The notes under the pieces: generated by a model
Told to the model about the DNA's origin: nothing
The model's database searches: none
The model's input: only the letters and a program-made list of their open reading frames with translations
Position numbers and translations under genes: made by a program
DNA from: Styela clava
Lineage: Eukaryota > Chordata > Ascidiacea > Stolidobranchia > Styelidae
Assembly (NCBI RefSeq): GCF_964204865.1
Contig: NC_135259.1
Location: 5,900,974-5,964,973 of the forward strand
Direction: 5' to 3'
Length of the DNA: 64,000 nt
In this document: positions 1-12,325 of the stretch, piece after piece
How positions within the stretch are numbered: the first letter of the stretch is position 1
Layout of the letters: every line of letters starts with the position of its first letter

Positions 1-25
1 AGTATGACTCACTCTTATAATATCA

Positions 26-235
26 TTATTGGAAATTTGGGGCGATTTCAGTTTGAAGTATAGTTGGGAACATCAATGACATGGTTATCAACTGTTTACT
101 ACCAGAGCGTTTACTACCACGATGAGCTACAGTTAAATTTAAGACATTAGTCTGAATACCATTATCATTTGTGGCAAAAACGCTCATCAGATTAATAAAA
201 AAGGCCAGGACTACGATTTCAGGGAAATTAGGCAT
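26..235 (-). CDS. Short ORF with a signal-peptide-like start, uncertain
   Basis: This is a 69-codon frame opening with a hydrophobic stretch (residues 5-20, rich in V, L, A, F, I) and a polar region starting TNDNG, which looks like a secretory signal peptide. The rest has no domain I recognise. A GT after the TNDN codons could act as a phase-1 donor, so only the first 25 or so codons may be a real exon with the remainder off the left edge. It lies alone at the window edge. It could equally be a chance frame in AT-rich DNA. Confidence 0.2.
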   Translation of the reverse strand: MPNFPEIVVLAFFINLMSVFATNDNGIQTNVLNLTVAHRGSKRSGSKQLITMSLMFPTILQTEIAPNFQ

Positions 236-1670
236 ATTAGTGTGTATATAGGCACCCCATGATAAACAACAAGGTAAACAATAAGTTTTAATATTTGCAT
301 GGTTATTAAGTTGGGGTTGTGTTTTAACCGAATTGCACTTAACGAGGCATAGTTCAAATCCTTTCAGTATCTCTGCAGATATACACTGCTGGATTAACTT
401 ATAGTATCACTTTAAAAAAATTCACTGTTTGTAGTAATCACAACGTGACGCCCTATTGCGATGAAACGCCTTTTATTTATGCTGACCCAATGAACTTTAC
501 CTAAACTGACATTACAAGATAGTAATTGGTCTTTCGGTTTGGACGATTAAACGAAACAACAACAGATGGGACAACACAACAGTTAGCCCCTGAACGTGCA
601 GCGCTATACTGACTACGCCATTATTCACCGGATATTGCTACAGTTAATTTGTAGTACAGAATAGTTAATTTCGCGATTATACTCAAAATATTAAAAGTAA
701 TAATTTGTCTGTAGATTTCCCGAATACAACATATTATTTATTTATAGACATGTAAATTGAAAGATTTCAAATGATATGATTACATACTTGCTCTTCAGAC
801 TTGATAGGCCTCCATCTCACTCAGTGATGAAAATCTGACACTTGACGAATTTCTTTTGGTGCAATGATAAATTGTTCTGTCGACTTTCAAGCAGTGTTTT
901 AAAACGCTGAAAATCAATATATAGATCGTGATTTTGTGTAAGTCCATTCTAAATTTGAATTAAACTAAATTTCATGAAGCCAACTATGCCATTTTCAGGT
1001 AGTTAATTCACACAAATGTTATTTGACAGAGACACTGCAAAGCTATGCTTATGCTAAAGATACAAAAAACCAACTATGTAATTCAATTGAGGTCATTTTC
1101 AACTATGTCGCTGATTTCACCAAATTTACATCCTTTAGTTAAAATGATATGTTAGTGTATCATATTGTACCTCATTTTGTATTGTTAAAGTGAGACTCTT
1201 TTCTGAATATTTTCTTCTAAAAATATACGTAAGTTTTAATAAAATACGTAACGGGTAAATTTCGATATTTAATTTCATAAAATTTAAAATTTAGAAAGTT
1301 TAGACGAATAGACGAATAAAATTTATTCAGCGATTGACATTAATTTTCAAATATAAACTCTATAACATATCAGGTGTAGTCTTCAAACTGCACAAATTGC
1401 AAATATTACAATAACAATAAAATACTCAATGAATTTATTTAACTCTTTCATGGAGTATATGACTAATTAATTACCTCTGATCAGTAATTTGTAGCATTAT
1501 CACATTGTTCACGGTAGAGATCGCAAACTGGGGATCGCTATCCAGCAGGGAAGCGCGCAACGAATTTTAGGGGTCGCAAAGATAACACCAATTTGATACA
1601 AGATACTATATTTATAGTACTTTTTTGGACTTCTGCTTTGAAACACAATTATTAAAGCTTGTGCAAAATC
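236..1670. other. Intergenic or intronic stretch, no gene seen
   Basis: AT-rich DNA with frequent stops in all frames. I found no domain-bearing exon, no RNA gene and no clear repeat here. Confidence 0.5.
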
Positions 1671-2030
1671 TAAATCTTACAATTTCGATAGAATGCACAG
1701 GATCAAAAAAGCGGCATAACAATGTTCGGACCTCCTGAAGTATGCGCACCAAGATGGCGCACAACCTGAACTCGGGTTGTGTACCTGGTTAGGATTCAGG
1801 TTATGCGACATTTTGGTGCGCTTACATCAGGAGCACCCAATGTTGGCTTGCATCGAACTATTTAGCATTTTAAACGTGAACGTGGGTCTGACTTTTTTAT
1901 ATAAATCTTACAATTTCGAGAGAAAACACATGATCAGATAAGTGGCATAACAATGCTGACTCTGATCGCAAGACCAGAGACGCGGTGCGCTCGCATCGAA
2001 TTTTTTAGCATTTTAAACAAAAACAGTGGT
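1671..2030. repeat. Imperfect tandem duplication, unit about 235 bp
   Basis: A block starting near 1671 (an AATCTTACAATTTCGA motif followed by GGCATAACAATG) recurs near 1906. The downstream motif TTTAGCATTTTAAAC recurs near 1861 and 2007. The first unit carries a palindromic transposon at 1728-1837 where the second unit has unrelated sequence, so the insertion distinguishes the two copies. Confidence 0.6.
1728..1837. mobile_element. Palindromic hAT-type MITE (family A), copy 1
   Basis: A 110-bp element whose ends are inverted repeats (left GGACCTCCTGAAG, right the complement of GGTGCTCCTGATG). The inversion continues inward through a GCGCACCAAGATGGCGCA-type core and an AACCTGAA motif. It is flanked by near-identical 8-bp direct repeats (CAATGTTC at 1720-1727, CAATGTTG at 1838-1845). 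Eight-base target duplications are typical of hAT transposons. It has no coding capacity and is probably moved in trans. Related copies lie at 34566, 36550, 36719 and 46070. Confidence 0.75.
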
Positions 2031-2220
2031 ATACAGGAATCAATAGGCGTCAAATAAAATGTTCAAATTATTTACTTGTAATATTTCTCGTTCGTTAGTT
2101 CGTGTCTTTGAATCTTTAACCTTCAATATTTCTTCATCTGAAAAAAGTTAAGATATTGATAAATAAATTGTCGCAGAACTGTAGCTAGCATAATCAATGG
2201 ACAGTGGGACTGAATTTATC

Positions 2221-2397
2221 GGATCTTTTGCACAACGCTACCGCCACGTTTTAAAATCACATATTAGTAATTATCCATTTGGGGTTAGGAATGATTTAAA
2301 AATTTGAATTTCCAGTGCAATCTGCATTCCTAACTTAAACTGGATAATTACTAATTCTCTTATTTTGAACGTTGGTAGGGTCTTTGTACAAAGATCC
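2221..2397. mobile_element. Palindromic MITE (family B), copy 1
   Basis: A 177-bp inverted repeat. The left end reads GGATCTTTTGCACAA and the right end is the complement of GGATCTTTGTACAAA. Inner arms carry TTAGTAATTATCCA and GTTAGGAATG in opposite orientation. No clear target duplication was found, so the superfamily is unassigned. It has no open frame. A relative is at 3082-3348 and a fragment near 7064. Confidence 0.65.
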
Positions 2398-3081
2398 AAT
2401 CCATACACAATAATATATTAAAGTAAAAAGGCTATGGCAAATCTCTATTAAACCATGGATTTTGCGCTACATTTGCGAAAGTTTTGAAAGTGAGTGTATT
2501 ACGTTTAAGTTTCTTCATGATAAGCTTATGTATTGTCATATAGGTTTTAAGTTTGGTCTATTTGTGAGAAAACGATAGAACCCGCTGTTAGTGAGTTGGG
2601 TGCAAAAGAGAATCATCCATCAATCTAGACTTCTGTATTAGTTAATAAGTCCAAGTCGTATAAGCCCGAAAACCTCTAATTTACCACTTATACAATAGTT
2701 AAATGAAAGCAATATAATAGCAATGAAAACAATGGGTAAAAAGAACATTTAACTCACCTGAATATTGTTTCGAACTCGCTGTCCTAACCCAACAGGCAGC
2801 CTATCCATACATCCTACACAAAATCAAATCTTATCCTATCACGAACATTTGTGACTGACTGAAAGCGATGTCGCTTGTGGCTTCGCGCGCAAAAATATCT
2901 GACGAAAAAAGCTATCTGATTGTTGGTAACCAAATGTTTTTACCTGATTACTTTAATTACTCCAGGTTGTCGTTACTAGCCGATCACGTTTCTGACGCGT
3001 GATCTCAAAGTTGCAGAATGCAAATGGCGGTTGGATTTGCTTCATTCATAGTATAATACCTAGTTCACAGTAATATTCTCA

Positions 3082-3348
3082 GGATCTTTTGTAACAAGCC
3101 CCGCCCCAAAACAACACCCCGCCAACGCTCGAATTAAATAAAAATAGTACCTAAGTACTATATAGTACTAAATAGTACTCAGTTAAGGTGAGGGATGCAG
3201 ATTCAGCCGGAAATTCAAATTTTCGAATCAATCTAACCCAAAACCCTAACTGCATAATTACTCATTTTTTATTTTAAAACTTGACAGGGGTGTTTAGCTC
3301 AGATCACACATTTTTGCATCAGTGACGGGAGCTTAGTACAAAGAATCC
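3082..3348. mobile_element. MITE family B, copy 2
   Basis: It starts GGATCTTTTGTAACAAG and ends in the complement of GGATTCTTTGTACTAAG, matching the termini of the 2221-2397 element. The interior shares the AAATTCAAATTTTCGAATCA and CTAACTGCATAATTACT motifs. A run of GTACTA repeats (about 3148-3178) sits near the left end. It is longer and more diverged than copy 1. Confidence 0.55.
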
Positions 3349-4150
3349 AGCAATTCCATTATATTTCTCTGTTTACATTTGTCGAGTAAACGCGCACGTG
3401 AATGCCATCAAAAATGTAACCGTCCTACAACTCAATGAAAGAATAACGGCGTGTACAGGTTCAGCGTTATATCAATGCATTCTCTGCATTGGCGTACAAA
3501 TCTTAGCTCATTAACTGGCGCATAGCCAAGAATACTTTTAAGTTTTCTTACTATAACGTGCGGGCGATGTCGTTAAAAGAGAGGTCATATTGTGACGTTG
3601 TTTCGATGCCTACTATATAGTAATTTCTTCGCCCAAACCAAACGGCGGAGACATAACATCAGCAACGAGATTAATCACGGTTCTATGTGAAGTAAATAAT
3701 TGACTGCTCAAGCCAAGAGCATACCGACGACAACAACTGATGATATATAGATCAACTATTCGAGACCATTCAAATATTTGGTGTTATGGAGCTCGTGAAG
3801 AGGTGGACTGTTATTGACGTAGCCCCACAATAAGAAAGTAACAAAAACAAATTGTTACTTAGCGATCAATATTGATGGGTGAATTGAAATTACTCTATTT
3901 AATACCTCAGATGTATTTGCTGCTGCTTAAATTTTATTAATGCCATTTTGAGTAGACGAATAGATCGCGGAGACCTTAGGTCCGTTTGAAGCACTTTGAG
4001 TCTGTCTCTAGATTAGACCTCTTGGTAAAGAACGATCATGATACAGGTATGTAAGGCCGTAAAGAACATTCCTGAGATTTCAACACCCAGAGGAAAGGTA
4101 TACACGTATTTTAATGTATTTAGTATCTATGTCAGCCAGTGCACTGCAGC
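3349..4150. other. Gene-free stretch
   Basis: Nothing recognisable is present: no frame with a domain, no clean repeat. Confidence 0.45.
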
Positions 4151-4159
4151 TGACTACGT

Positions 4160-4345
4160 TTGCGTTGAGTGGCGCATCGTGCTAAGCCCTAGGAATGCGC
4201 TTGATTTCTAACCTAAGACTACCCCGCTTAGATTCGCAGGTTCAAATCCCGAAGGGGATAATTTAGTACATTTAGTACCAGAGGATTGCTGGCGGCTTCC
4301 TCCCGCCACCCCTACCCCAAGCCACAGAACACTTGCACTTTTTAG
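4160..4345 (+). repeat. tRNA-derived SINE-like fragment
   Basis: A perfect RNA polymerase III B box (GGTTCAAATCC, 4239-4249) lies about 65 bases downstream of an A-box-like GTGGCGCATCG near 4170. The flanks do not fold into an acceptor stem, so this is not an intact tRNA gene. A moderately GC-rich tail follows to about 4345. A SINE head is the simplest reading; a chance B box is the alternative. Confidence 0.35.
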
Positions 4346-6810
4346 GTCGCTTCGCGGAACACCAAAAAAGAAATTGATAAAGAAAAATGATGCAATGCAG
4401 CGAGTTGCTAAATGCGCCGCGAATACCTAAAATATGATTGGATATTTTTGTTTTGTTTTTTAATTTAAATGCTGGGTATATGGATTAATAAATTATTTTC
4501 ACCTTTCTATGTCGATTACTTTTCATTACGTAGTGTTTGTCTTTAATGTTACGTAACAATGAAGTACTTTTATTTATCTGCTCAATCTATTATTATTTAT
4601 CCACTGAATCGAGTTTAGGAAACATAAGTAATTTTTTCCGCATTTTAAAGTGTAACCAGGCAGAGGTGGAGGAAGAAAAGTTGACCTTTTGCCATTATCC
4701 TTTAGGCATACATGTTTACCTACAGCAAACCCAAAAGCTGTAAACTTGATATTGAACTTGACAATCAAAAAGCTAGGCCGACGGTTAACGAAAATGCCAC
4801 CACCCGCAAAAAGTTTGTCAGCTTTAGGCCGACGGTGACGCGATATTCAACAGTCGTTAGTTGAGCGACAACTTTACGATGACGTGATTGACATGGCGAC
4901 CAATTTAGCCCTAAGCGAACGCCATATAAAAAAGATGTTTTCTTGTAGGCTTTCCCACTACCGGAGGAAAAAATCTCATTATGTTTAATTTTTGCAGCCA
5001 TAGATTAAACATTTACATAAAGTCATCAGCTCCACGAAACTAGGGCTCAACGTCTCAACTTCTTAACTTTGGCCGCGAGTAGGGCTAGCCTAAATTTTAC
5101 TGGTTGGCAAAATTGGCCCGACTTCGCTCAGTTGGATGATTCGTGTCAACCATAACATCGACTGATGGATTTCATTAATCATCTTGCACAATTTCATTGA
5201 TCATTTGAAGGCTCTCTCCTAACTTTCCAAGCTAAGGAAGAACGCAAGAGAATCGATTCCGGCTCATTACAAGTTGAAGCAGTGAGGAAAGCTTACTTGT
5301 GTCTTTATGGGTTTCGCTTTGGGTAGGATCTTCCTATAAGCGCGACTGGACTGAGGTCTGAACTCTGGATCTCCAGTTGGATAATGTATATTTAATACAC
5401 TGACTTGTAAAGATCCATTTGTACACTCAGTGTCCAATGAGAGGATGAGCTGAAAAAGCCTAACTTGGTAACATCACGCGCACTCACTCAGAAATACAGG
5501 AGACCGATATCTGAGCAAAGTTACAGGCCAACACACTAAACTGCCAAGAAAGACTATAAAAAGACATGATATACTCGACATAGTCGACCACATGTTGGAA
5601 GTACAGTAAGTTGGTCTCGCGCAATCCAACTCGTAATCCATTTAGATTCGCCAATATTATAAAACTTACGACACTTGCATAAATATAATTTTGTGTCTCC
5701 AGTATTAGATTTTCTATATGTAGCCTACTAGTCAAACAACTGAACTATCGCACTATTGGATTCCTCGGGCCCCTTAAATGTTCCACTGGAATTATGCTTC
5801 ACCAAAAAAAAAAAAAAAATTCAAAACCACTGGGTTGCATCAATAAATGATTCCATGTTTGATAACTTGACTAACTGGACAGCATAACCGATTTTTAATC
5901 GCATAACCCACACGGACTGGTAACCTGGCAAAAGGGCGTGGTACTCAGGTTTGATTACGCAGTCATTTCGGCTTTCATCACCCCCACCGGATTGTGTGTG
6001 GAAATGATTCTTATTAAATTTCATATTTTTATTTTTTGAAACTTCATCGCTTTTGGCAGAATCCAAAAATCGAAAATACCTTAGAAGAGTGAGTAACTTG
6101 ATACATAACATTATCACATTGCACCAAAACTTTTAGGGTCACATTTTTGCCAGAACAGCCATAGACCACTCACAACACTATCATCCTTATGTCGTGCATA
6201 CCATATATCTACACACCCTTTAAACTTGACCATTTCCCCGTTTTATAGTATATATGTGGTATCATCACTCAATGGTATTGTACTTACATCCAAATTCTTA
6301 ATCTTATTACTATATTTACATGCAGTGCGTTTCATGTTGTGTTATGTCTGTATTTATATATAGAGATGTTGTTTTGTTATACAAACTCCTTCGTACACAC
6401 AGTTTTGGATACTCCACTCTTACCTCTGTTACCAAACCCAGCCACCCTCTTTGCACAACTGTCTGCATAAAGGACCATATTATACGTATTTGATGTACCG
6501 TAATACAATTTATACATATCAAAAGGGATGTATGACGCATATTCGTGTTTTAGGCCAGTATGATCTTGTGCATACATACCGTATTCAGTATTTATAATTA
6601 CTAATTCTTTTATATTGCTTTTACGAGACGAATAAACATACATACATACACCGAACCAATATGTGGATCCTATCCCTTTCTTACAAACTTTGAGTAATAA
6701 TATACAATAAACATATACAACCGCACGAACAAACGCAGCATGTTAATTACCGAATTTGCCTCGAGGAAAATCTGCCTATAAGTAATATTTTGACGGCGGT
6801 GTCCTCGTCA
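4346..6810. other. Gene-free stretch with a poly-A run
   Basis: Several short frames exist but none shows a domain or a consistent exon structure. A run of about 15 A residues ends near 5819 and could be the tail of an old retroposed element. Confidence 0.4.
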
Positions 6811-6814
6811 GTCA

Positions 6815-7062
6815 CCGTAGCGCAGGGGTAGCGACTAGGTGCCGCTGAGCGTAAGTCTTTGGAGGATGAACTGATAGTAAGCCCCAAAACGGCCAAATAT
6901 CAGTGAATAGCTCTAGCATAGAGCAAGATAGTATTGAAAAAGACGTTCTTACCACTTTGTGTCTAACTTTAAATGCCCTGAAATCGTTTGTTTCAAAATT
7001 TCGGATCTTAGGGCAAAAAATAAACACACTCGCTACCACTCAAAATTAAAAAAAAAAAAAAA
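6815..7062 (+). repeat. Possible SINE with A box and poly-A tail
   Basis: The left end carries TAGCGCAGGGGTAGCG (6818-6833), a good match to a tRNA A-box region. The segment ends in a run of about 15 A residues at 7047-7062. No convincing B box lies between, so the tRNA head is degraded or rearranged. The poly-A tail fits insertion by target-primed reverse transcription. Confidence 0.35.
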
Positions 7063-7135
7063 GATTTCGCAAGAAATTCCAATTTTCAAATCATTCCTAA
7101 CACTAACTAGATAAATACCAATTTTTAAACGATGC

Positions 7136-7184
7136 GGACCGTTTGCGTGTAAAGCGAACGTGATGACCACTACACTACAGAAAC
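7136..7184 (-). tRNA. tRNA-Val(UAC)-derived 5' fragment, pseudogene
   Basis: On the minus strand, from 7184, the sequence runs through a valine-tRNA-like 5' end, D arm (GTGTAGTGG core), anticodon stem and loop CTTTACAC with anticodon UAC, and the start of the variable region (GGTCC). It then stops matching. The T arm and the 3' acceptor strand are absent, so it cannot give a functional tRNA. A second, shorter and divergently oriented copy lies at 7296-7334. Confidence 0.6.
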
Positions 7185-7295
7185 ACATACGCCGGAGGGT
7201 CATATTAAAATGAACAATACTCTTGGGAGACTTCTATATATGGGAACGTATACACCCGTGGTTCGTGAAATCGGCTTGGAACCGACCCTGATGTC

Positions 7296-7334
7296 TTTCC
7301 GTAGTGTAGTGGTCATCGCGTTTGCAAACGGTCC
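7296..7334 (+). tRNA. Second tRNA-Val-derived fragment, anticodon loop deleted
   Basis: TCCGTAGTGTAGTGGTCATC followed by a CGCGTTTGC and AAACGGTCC junction matches the 5' half of valine tRNA but lacks about nine bases spanning the anticodon loop. It points away from the fragment at 7136-7184, so the two form an inverted pair around a spacer of about 110 bp. Both copies end at the same GGTCC point. Confidence 0.55.
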
Positions 7335-8375
7335 TTCCAAAGTGAGAAACATGTTTTCCTGTTAACATTTCGCTCTAGCCAAAAATCTTTGACGCATCTC
7401 GTTCATCGCCGTAAGAAATGGTGCATATTATGAACTTAGGTATCCTTTTTAAAGTATAAATTTACCCTTCGTGGTAGATTTTTACTTTCTCCTAATATCT
7501 CGAAATACTTTTAAGATGAAATGAATATTTGCTCGAACAATCGATAATAACCGAATGTATTTTTATCATAATTATCATCATATTATTTAGGAAAAATGGG
7601 TTGAAATGCTGAAATGAATCAGTTGTTAAAAACATCTCAAATACAATGAGTAATTAAAGTTTAACTTCAGTGGGAAGTATTGCGGTAAACTTATAAATGA
7701 AAATAGTTGTCAAATCACCGACTTTTTTTTTTAATTCTAGATAAGTAATTTTATCCGTTGCTAAAACGTTGAGATAATGAAGATAGACATTTCGAATGTC
7801 AAGTTGCTCAATTTAAAGCGTAAAAGTGTGGAATCGAGTAATATATGAACCGATTAAAATGAACAGGAGACGGATTAAAATATGCAGTGGATCTTGAGAA
7901 GACTTCGAAGTTTTTTAAAAACCCAAATAACACGCATATGTAGTTACCACACACCCTGCCTCTATACACGGCTGTTGTGAATTAAGTATTTTAGGTTCGA
8001 AACCTGCTTGGTCTAGCAGTATATTCCTACCAAGCCGCAAGTTTCAGAGTTTTACGTAAGAGTTACAGTTTCCGTGAAGCCTCGTTCTGAGTGGAAATAC
8101 GAAACACCGTGAGAAAATGACCGCGGAGACTTATCATAACTACATTCTCATTCGTCACATATACAAATCGTTACGTTGTAAACGATCCATCCAACGTGAA
8201 TCTAGACCGCTAGGGTTGATATCTAACTTTTAAGTACTTCCTCTTTCATGTCATTTATTTTGCCGTCGTATCTATTGTGCAAGGCTGGCTGCATTCTGCA
8301 TTATTGGACACGTTAGTGGACATAACGATCGTTTTGTTATTATGTTGGTGTTGTACTTGTTCTTTGTAACAGAAA

Positions 8376-8560
8376 AAAACTCTTTGATTACTGGACTAAT
8401 CAATTTGAAACTAAACTTTTCGCTAGAACGCTATTACTTTTTTTTATTTCAAGTATCCCGGTGTGCTGTATGGGATTCGTTTCTTCGTGTGATATGACGT
8501 CATCACAATTTTGCCACTATGTTGCGCTATGTGGTCATAAATTTGAGCATAACTCTCTTG
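8376..8560 (+). repeat. Dispersed repeat family, copy 1
   Basis: It shares ordered motifs with segments near 17856-18560 and 58012-58290: a GATTACTGGACTAATCAATT block, a CTATTACTTTT block, a TGTGATATGACGTCATCA block, then a TTTGAGCATA block. The shared order over about 200 bp points to one ancestral element. The family is not recognised. Confidence 0.45.
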
Positions 8561-9974
8561 TTTATCGCCATTTGATTGTTCACAGCGTACTCAATTATAA
8601 ATTTTTACCCACTGTCTAATGAACACAATTGCTACGACACCGTCACTCCCACCACTTCAAGGCAAACCATATGCTTATTTTGTCTCATATTCTTTTGAAC
8701 GATGTATAGGACTGAAAAATGTGCAGAAACGAAACATTTAGTGAACTTGCAAACAGCTGTGAAGTTAATATCTCATATTCGGTAAACAAAGGTTTAGAAT
8801 TCGAAGTTTTATAAATATTTTCATATTCAGCAAAAAAATAATTCGAATTTTACAATTGCGATAAATTTCGTATTCGACAAACAAACATTTCAAAATCTAA
8901 GTTTTGTGACGAAGTTTTTATTTCGTGTTGCAGTCCTAACCAATTACAATACTTATTTCTACGCCGTGATTATCTTGTTAAAACGTGTAAAAACAATAAA
9001 AAATCGTCAAAAAGCACTAGAAACCTTGCTAAAAAGGCCAAAAATGTATCAGAAGTTCGCTCAACTTCATTTGTCTCTTGTAACTTTGCTCAGAGATCAT
9101 TGTTCTATATTTTTGAGTGATGCGCGTAACTTTGCTTTCAGTAAATTTGCTTATACAAACACACACACTTTGCTCTGATTGCTTATAGAAGGAATGCACA
9201 AACTTCATGTGCGGCGAGCACCCCAATTATCATACACGAGTAGCAGACGTAAATTAACTCTTCGCTATATTTATCTCGGGAACTGAATGCCAAGCCCTGT
9301 ATTATCCCCAAGATTAACAACTGAATAAAAAAAAATATGGCTATGTACTGATTTATATTCTTCGAGTAAAGTTGTAAATTGATGATGTTTTAGCCTTTCT
9401 TGATATAATTCGTACACTTTACCACAATTTTCACATTACTTGAATTTCGAATACAATTTATTGGAATGGTCATGATCACAAATGTACTGATTGACTCGAC
9501 ATGGTTTGCAATACGTTAATCATTGTTATCAGATTTCCTATTTCCAGAGGTAAATAGTATCTTGAGCTACTATAATAGAAACCAGTCGAACTTTACATAT
9601 ATTATTGCGATTTTGAGAAAATCCATAAAATGCACTGCGATTAATACTTCAGCCTTCTCCTCTTATGGAATTAGTTTGAAACGAGCACGCCAAAACCTGA
9701 CAAAAATAGCACGTGGTGACTCAGTATTCTAAATTACCAAAATTATGTTGAAACCAATGCACCCATCGAAAATATTCATAACGGTCGGTTGTAAAATAGC
9801 AAATATGCAATTTATATATATGTATTCCTATTTTATTGATTTGATCGACAACACGGGGTTATTTTCGCTGTACTTGGCCGACGGTAATATTTGGGCCACA
9901 TTTTGCTGTCGCACAAATAGATTGGACTTTATTTTCTTTATGAGCAGAAAGTGTGAAAATTTTTGTGATTCTGG

Positions 9975-10022
9975 TTCTTGTCGACAGTTTCTAGGCCCTT
10001 CTTGTCGACAGTTTCTAGGCCC
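9975..10022 (+). repeat. Perfect 24-bp tandem duplication
   Basis: A 24-base unit containing TTGTCGACAGTTTCTAGG occurs twice with no gap. It looks like a recent local duplication. Confidence 0.8.
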
Positions 10023-11962
10023 AGTGAATGAGAAATAAATTTACTCTTACATTCTCTCTTGAAGATACTCAGGTTATTTTCTAATATGTAATATCGCCCC
10101 TCTTTTCTAAGTTTCTGATAATGTATCTTTCAATTGGTTTTTAAATTCTTCAAAATTTCGGCACGAAACACGCGCACCAATTTTTGATCTACATATTGAT
10201 TTTCCCTTATCTTAAAAATGAAACTGGATTCTGAAACCATGCCCATTTTGGCAAATGAATATAGGTTATTTTTATTCATTTTGTAAAAATTGTTCGAAAT
10301 ACCTTCATAACGTTTCTGGACTTTGAATCGCTGACAACGAAATACTAGAAAAAGTGTGGTGCGTGATATATAGCGGTCATCGTGATATTTATTCTTGATT
10401 ACTGTGTACTTTTATTAGGATTTTTCCGCATTGTTGTAAACACATAATATTAATTACATTAACTGGCGTAACTATTTTCCGACTATTAAATAAGCAAATC
10501 AGTTAATGGCCTATACACTGTGGACTAATTTGGACGCATTCCACTCAGATATATATATTGCCTGAAATTGAAATTCAGATTAAAAAGATCTACTTAGCTC
10601 TTGAAATTTTTCTAACGAACTGGAACTCTGGCATATTTAAAAGCTCATGTTATTCTTTTAGCGACAGCATTCCTAATTAAACAAATGGGGTAAAATTTGT
10701 TGCTGAGACTTGTGGCAACGCAGGAATTAGGACACGTCTATGTACGGAAAGTCTGAATTGCTCCTGACGATGCCGAGTTATTTCGTTTTCCACCCCCATT
10801 CCCTCTGTTCTCCCGTTTTAAATATATAATTATGCAACTTACGGTCATCAGAACACGAAATATTGCATTTATTAGGAAAAGTTTCTGGTAATGGTAAAAG
10901 TTTTCTGGAAATGGTAACTATATTTGAAAGAATATATTTTATTTCAAAGAACGGGTAATTATTCAGGTGATGGTTCGATTTAATGGTGGGAGGTACCAAA
11001 ATACAACGTGTAGTTTTAACTTGCTCATATAAATACTTTCAATTGTTAATACAATAAATTATCGCAAAACAACTTAATAATTATGGCGATTTCAAGACCC
11101 TCAACATCATGAATCGGTATTTTCTAGTTCTTTTGCCTAAAAGTGATGTAAAGCACGTGTAATGCACTTATTATAGACAAATACATTTGAATACAACAAA
11201 AAACGACATCGAACGCACAAAATTGAGATAATCGATGAAACCCTATAGTAACTTCGATATGCGATAATTAGTTTTCTAACCCCATTTATTTGCGAATTTA
11301 ATGCGTCTCTGAAATACCAAGTGATTGGTACTGACATCATTGGTTTTCATCAAATATATCAAAAGTGATGGCCGAAAAAAACGATAAAAAAATAAATTTA
11401 AAATCCAATTTTTTCGAATTTTATTGATGATAACATTTTTAGCTTTCTTATGTTGAAATATATCCGAATATACTAAAAATTTTAATCCAAATGCACTAGA
11501 ACAAATTTTCCATTTTGGGGTCCGAGGTCATATAGGTAATTGAAACCACTTTCGTAAGATATAATTATAAAATTCTCACATCGACTAATGCAAAAGTTTG
11601 ACTAAAAATTCGCTCATTTATATGTGTTTGAAGTTTAACTCACGACTTCGTAACTTTCAGCAATAAGTCATTTAACAGATAATCCAATTTATGAAATTAT
11701 GGAAATTTTGTCATGTGGTATTCAAAACTCCACTTTGAACAACTTTCAAAATATCGCTATTAGATCTCTTCTCAGGTTACACTTTGACCTCAATAAAATA
11801 GTCTATTCTATTTTTGAAATTGCAATTACTTCGCAAAATATAATTTTGTAGACGATGAGATTTTAGTTCTGAACAATTCCTGAACAATACTTTTCAGTAT
11901 GTATACTGTCAATTTATTATTTTTCCATGTGTGTCATCTATTACGAGTATAAAAATAATTAA

Positions 11963-12325
11963 ATGAGTAGTCTCATATTTTCATGTGCATGGTCTAATAT
12001 CGTCTGTTACACGAGAAACTCATTTGTGATTAGGAAACCGAGAGCACTTCAGTTCAAAAGCGCAGTCGGAGTCAGATGTCGTTACGCACGACAAAACTTG
12101 ATACGAAAGTATATTCGGGGTTTCGGGAACAAACGAACATTTTACAGGGAACTAATCCGTGCCAAACTTGGCAAGAAAGTCTGTCACGATGTCTACAAAA
12201 CCCACAAAAGTGATCAGGCCAAAGGAAGAGGTTTATTTTTTGCAAAATCGGGTTTTGGGGTCTCGGATGCGAGTACCCGTCAATCTAGTCACACTCGAGT
12301 GATTTCAATGTTTACAGGTCATTGA
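11963..12325 (+). CDS. Hypothetical 120-codon ORF, doubtful
   Basis: An ATG frame of 120 codons, unusually long for this AT-rich part, and basic (many R and K, with RKYIRGFGNKR near residues 48-58). There is no signal peptide, membrane segment, zinc-binding pattern or domain that I recognise. There is no flanking exon structure and no poly-A signal that would make it a gene. It may be a fragment of a decayed transposon or chance. Confidence 0.12.
   Translation: MSSLIFSCAWSNIVCYTRNSFVIRKPRALQFKSAVGVRCRYARQNLIRKYIRGFGNKRTFYRELIRAKLGKKVCHDVYKTHKSDQAKGRGLFFAKSGFGVSDASTRQSSHTRVISMFTGH

Larger units (their letters stand above)
7340..11962. other. Gene-free stretch with dispersed repeats
   Basis: No coding exon could be supported. 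It contains a B-box match (GGTTCGAAACC, 7994-8004) without a tRNA fold, the dispersed repeat at 8376-8560 and a small tandem repeat at 9975-10022. Frames at 9745-10038 and 8906-9178 show no domain. Confidence 0.4.

Noticed and set aside
7955..8030. B box GGTTCGAAACC, possible tRNA gene
   Set aside because: No A box at the right spacing and no acceptor, D or anticodon stems could be drawn around it.
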